Assembly (NCBI GenBank): GCA_021736615.1
Contig: JAIPFN010000050.1
Location: 1 to 6,342, forward strand
Reading direction: 5' to 3'
Source: Phycisphaerae bacterium
GTDB lineage: Bacteria > Planctomycetota > Phycisphaerae > Sedimentisphaerales > Anaerohalosphaeraceae
DNA length: 6,342 nt
The position numbers were made by a program, and so were the translations under genes. Under the pieces are notes generated by a model. That model saw nothing but the letters and a program-made list of their open reading frames with translations. It had not been told where the DNA came from and searched no databases. Below are positions 5,157 to 6,342 of this stretch, one piece after another. Every line of letters begins with the position of its first letter. Position 1 is the stretch's first letter.

Positions 5157-6342
5157 TTAAATATTCAATCCCAGCCCAGGCCGCAGGAAATACAGGTGCT
5201 TGGACGTCACCTTTTTACCCAGGATTTCCGATGCCGCTGTCGCGTAGAGGTCAATTTGCTGTTGATATATCTGCGATCTTTCCTCGACACCGGCGGCTGT
5301 GACATTGTCGGTCTTAAAGTCTATTATCACCAGCCCTTGGGCAGTCTCTACTACCATATCGATTATTCCCTGGACGACGATCACCTCGCCTTTTGAGCAG
5401 CCGTCAACCTGCTCAGCGTCCAACCCATATATGAACGGCCATTCCCGCATCACCTTATTATCAGGATCGGTCGCCAGTTTTCCCAGATCGCTCTGGAAGA
5501 ATTTTACGATATTTTCATGGTTTATCGCCGCCGCTGTTTGTTCGTCGATCTGATTTTCAGCTGTCAGTTCGGCGACGAGTGACTGGACGGTTTCCAGGGT
5601 AACCGGCGAAGTCAGGTCGAGCTTTTCAATTATCAAATGCGTCGCCGTTCCGATCTGCCTTGGATCGATTTTAGAATCAGCTTTTTCGGCTGTGAGAGTT
5701 TTTGGCAGCGACTGAAGAGCTTTCGAATAATCCATCTGCGAAAATTCATCGTCTCGGTGGGTCAACTCACTGACGGACATTTTAGCATCTGTCTTTGCAG
5801 ATTGCGCAAACGGATATTGCCAGCTTAGAGAGGCCTTGACTTTCGACATTAGCTCCACAACTGCTTGCGGTTCTGGTAGCTTGTGATTCTGCTGTGCGGA
5901 CAGCTTTTCGCGAAGACGCTTAACCGATTCGTTAAGTTCATCTGCAGATGGCGTGTTTACTTTAAACAGGTCGGTATCGGCCGCACCATCTGAATCTACG
6001 CCGAACGCCCTCTGCAATTTCTTCTGGTTGCCCAATGCAAGCAGCACCCAGTCCAGGTGCGATTTCGCCGATTGTATCTGCCAGTCCTTCAGCGGTTCCG
6101 TGCCAAGGGCCGCACAGTCCTGCACTATCGATGCCGCCGGTTTTTGTTTTGCAGACGCGGTGATGATCAGCCTTTCCCGTGCACGCGTGATGGCAACATA
6201 CAAAATTCGCATTTCTTCGGCGTAAAGCGTTTTGCGTTTTTCGGCGGCGATGACCTGATGGGCGATGCTCGCCGATTTATCTTTTGTATCCGGGTCAACG
6301 ATCTTCAAGCCGATTGTGTTTTCGTCGTCGATGAGACACTCC
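5157..6342 (-). CDS. addA: AddA-type helicase-nuclease, C-terminal part (5' end outside window)
   Basis: C-terminal 394 residues of a large UvrD/Rep-type (SF1A) helicase fused to a RecB-family nuclease, as in the AddA subunit of AddAB, which resects double-strand breaks and processes them for RecA-dependent repair. The frame is open to the window edge (reading ECLIDDENTIGLKIVD), so the TTG at 6308 is internal and not a start. Helicase motif VI, EEMRILYVAITRARERL, lies at about 6168-6218, followed by a poorly conserved linker. The PD-(D/E)XK nuclease site is complete: GTATH with His at 5637-5639, GIIDM with Asp at 5358-5360, DFKTDN at 5304-5321 and QQQIDLY at about 5244-5264. The intact DFKTD and QxxxY motifs argue for an active nuclease. 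Full AddA proteins are about 1,150-1,250 residues, so about two thirds lie outside. The partner AddB gene is not visible. A different UvrD-nuclease fusion such as RecB is less likely, given the motif spacing and the short tail. Confidence 0.88.
   Translation of the reverse strand, partial: ECLIDDENTIGLKIVDPDTKDKSASIAHQVIAAEKRKTLYAEEMRILYVAITRARERLIITASAKQKPAASIVQDCAALGTEPLKDWQIQSAKSHLDWVLLALGNQKKLQRAFGVDSDGAADTDLFKVNTPSADELNESVKRLREKLSAQQNHKLPEPQAVVELMSKVKASLSWQYPFAQSAKTDAKMSVSELTHRDDEFSQMDYSKALQSLPKTLTAEKADSKIDPRQIGTATHLIIEKLDLTSPVTLETVQSLVAELTAENQIDEQTAAAINHENIVKFFQSDLGKLATDPDNKVMREWPFIYGLDAEQVDGCSKGEVIVVQGIIDMVVETAQGLVIIDFKTDNVTAAGVEERSQIYQQQIDLYATAASEILGKKVTSKHLYFLRPGLGLNI

Noticed and set aside
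6306..6308. TTG as start codon of the AddA fragment
   Set aside because: The frame continues upstream to the window edge with AddA-like sequence, and helicase motif VI follows closely, so the TTG is an internal Leu codon.

Overview
The window holds five protein-coding genes, two of them cut by the window edges. Two lie on the plus strand (a membrane sensor histidine kinase, then an iron-sulfur aldo/keto reductase). Three lie on the minus strand (the C-terminal part of an AddA-type helicase-nuclease, a pyrophosphate-type 6-phosphofructokinase and a small ACT-like protein). The reductase and the small ACT-like gene converge on a short intergenic segment at about 3238-3344. There are no tRNAs, rRNAs, CRISPR arrays or transposase genes.

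The gene set suggests an anaerobic or fermentative bacterium. The phosphofructokinase has the residues of the PPi-using type. The reductase carries two [4Fe-4S] ferredoxin-like motifs. The small ACT-like protein resembles the TM1266 family associated with [FeFe]-hydrogenase systems. Moderate GC, sigma70-like promoters with exact TATAAT boxes, and the style of the histidine kinase would fit a Phycisphaerae-like planctomycete, but this placement is a tentative impression and not a demonstrated fact.

Layout: 3-1982 histidine kinase (5' end missing); 1983-2112 intergenic with a weak promoter candidate; 2113-3237 reductase; 3238-3344 intergenic with a six-unit heptamer tandem repeat and a distant inverted copy of it; 3345-3611 ACT-like gene (minus); 3612-3754 intergenic with a -10 box for that gene and a strong intrinsic terminator for the phosphofructokinase; 3755-4951 phosphofructokinase (minus); 4952-5156 intergenic with a good promoter, a perfect hairpin and a second, AT-rich heptamer repeat; 5157-6342 AddA C-terminus (minus, 5' end missing).

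The genes do not form one pathway. The phosphofructokinase appears to be a single-gene transcription unit with its own promoter and terminator, and the ACT-like gene has its own -10 box and ribosome binding site. I did not find a convincing new multi-gene system. The points most worth a second look are the reductase with Trp where the catalytic His is expected, the 7-nt-period repeats at two gene 3' ends, and the His-rich ACT-like protein with no hydrogenase genes beside it.
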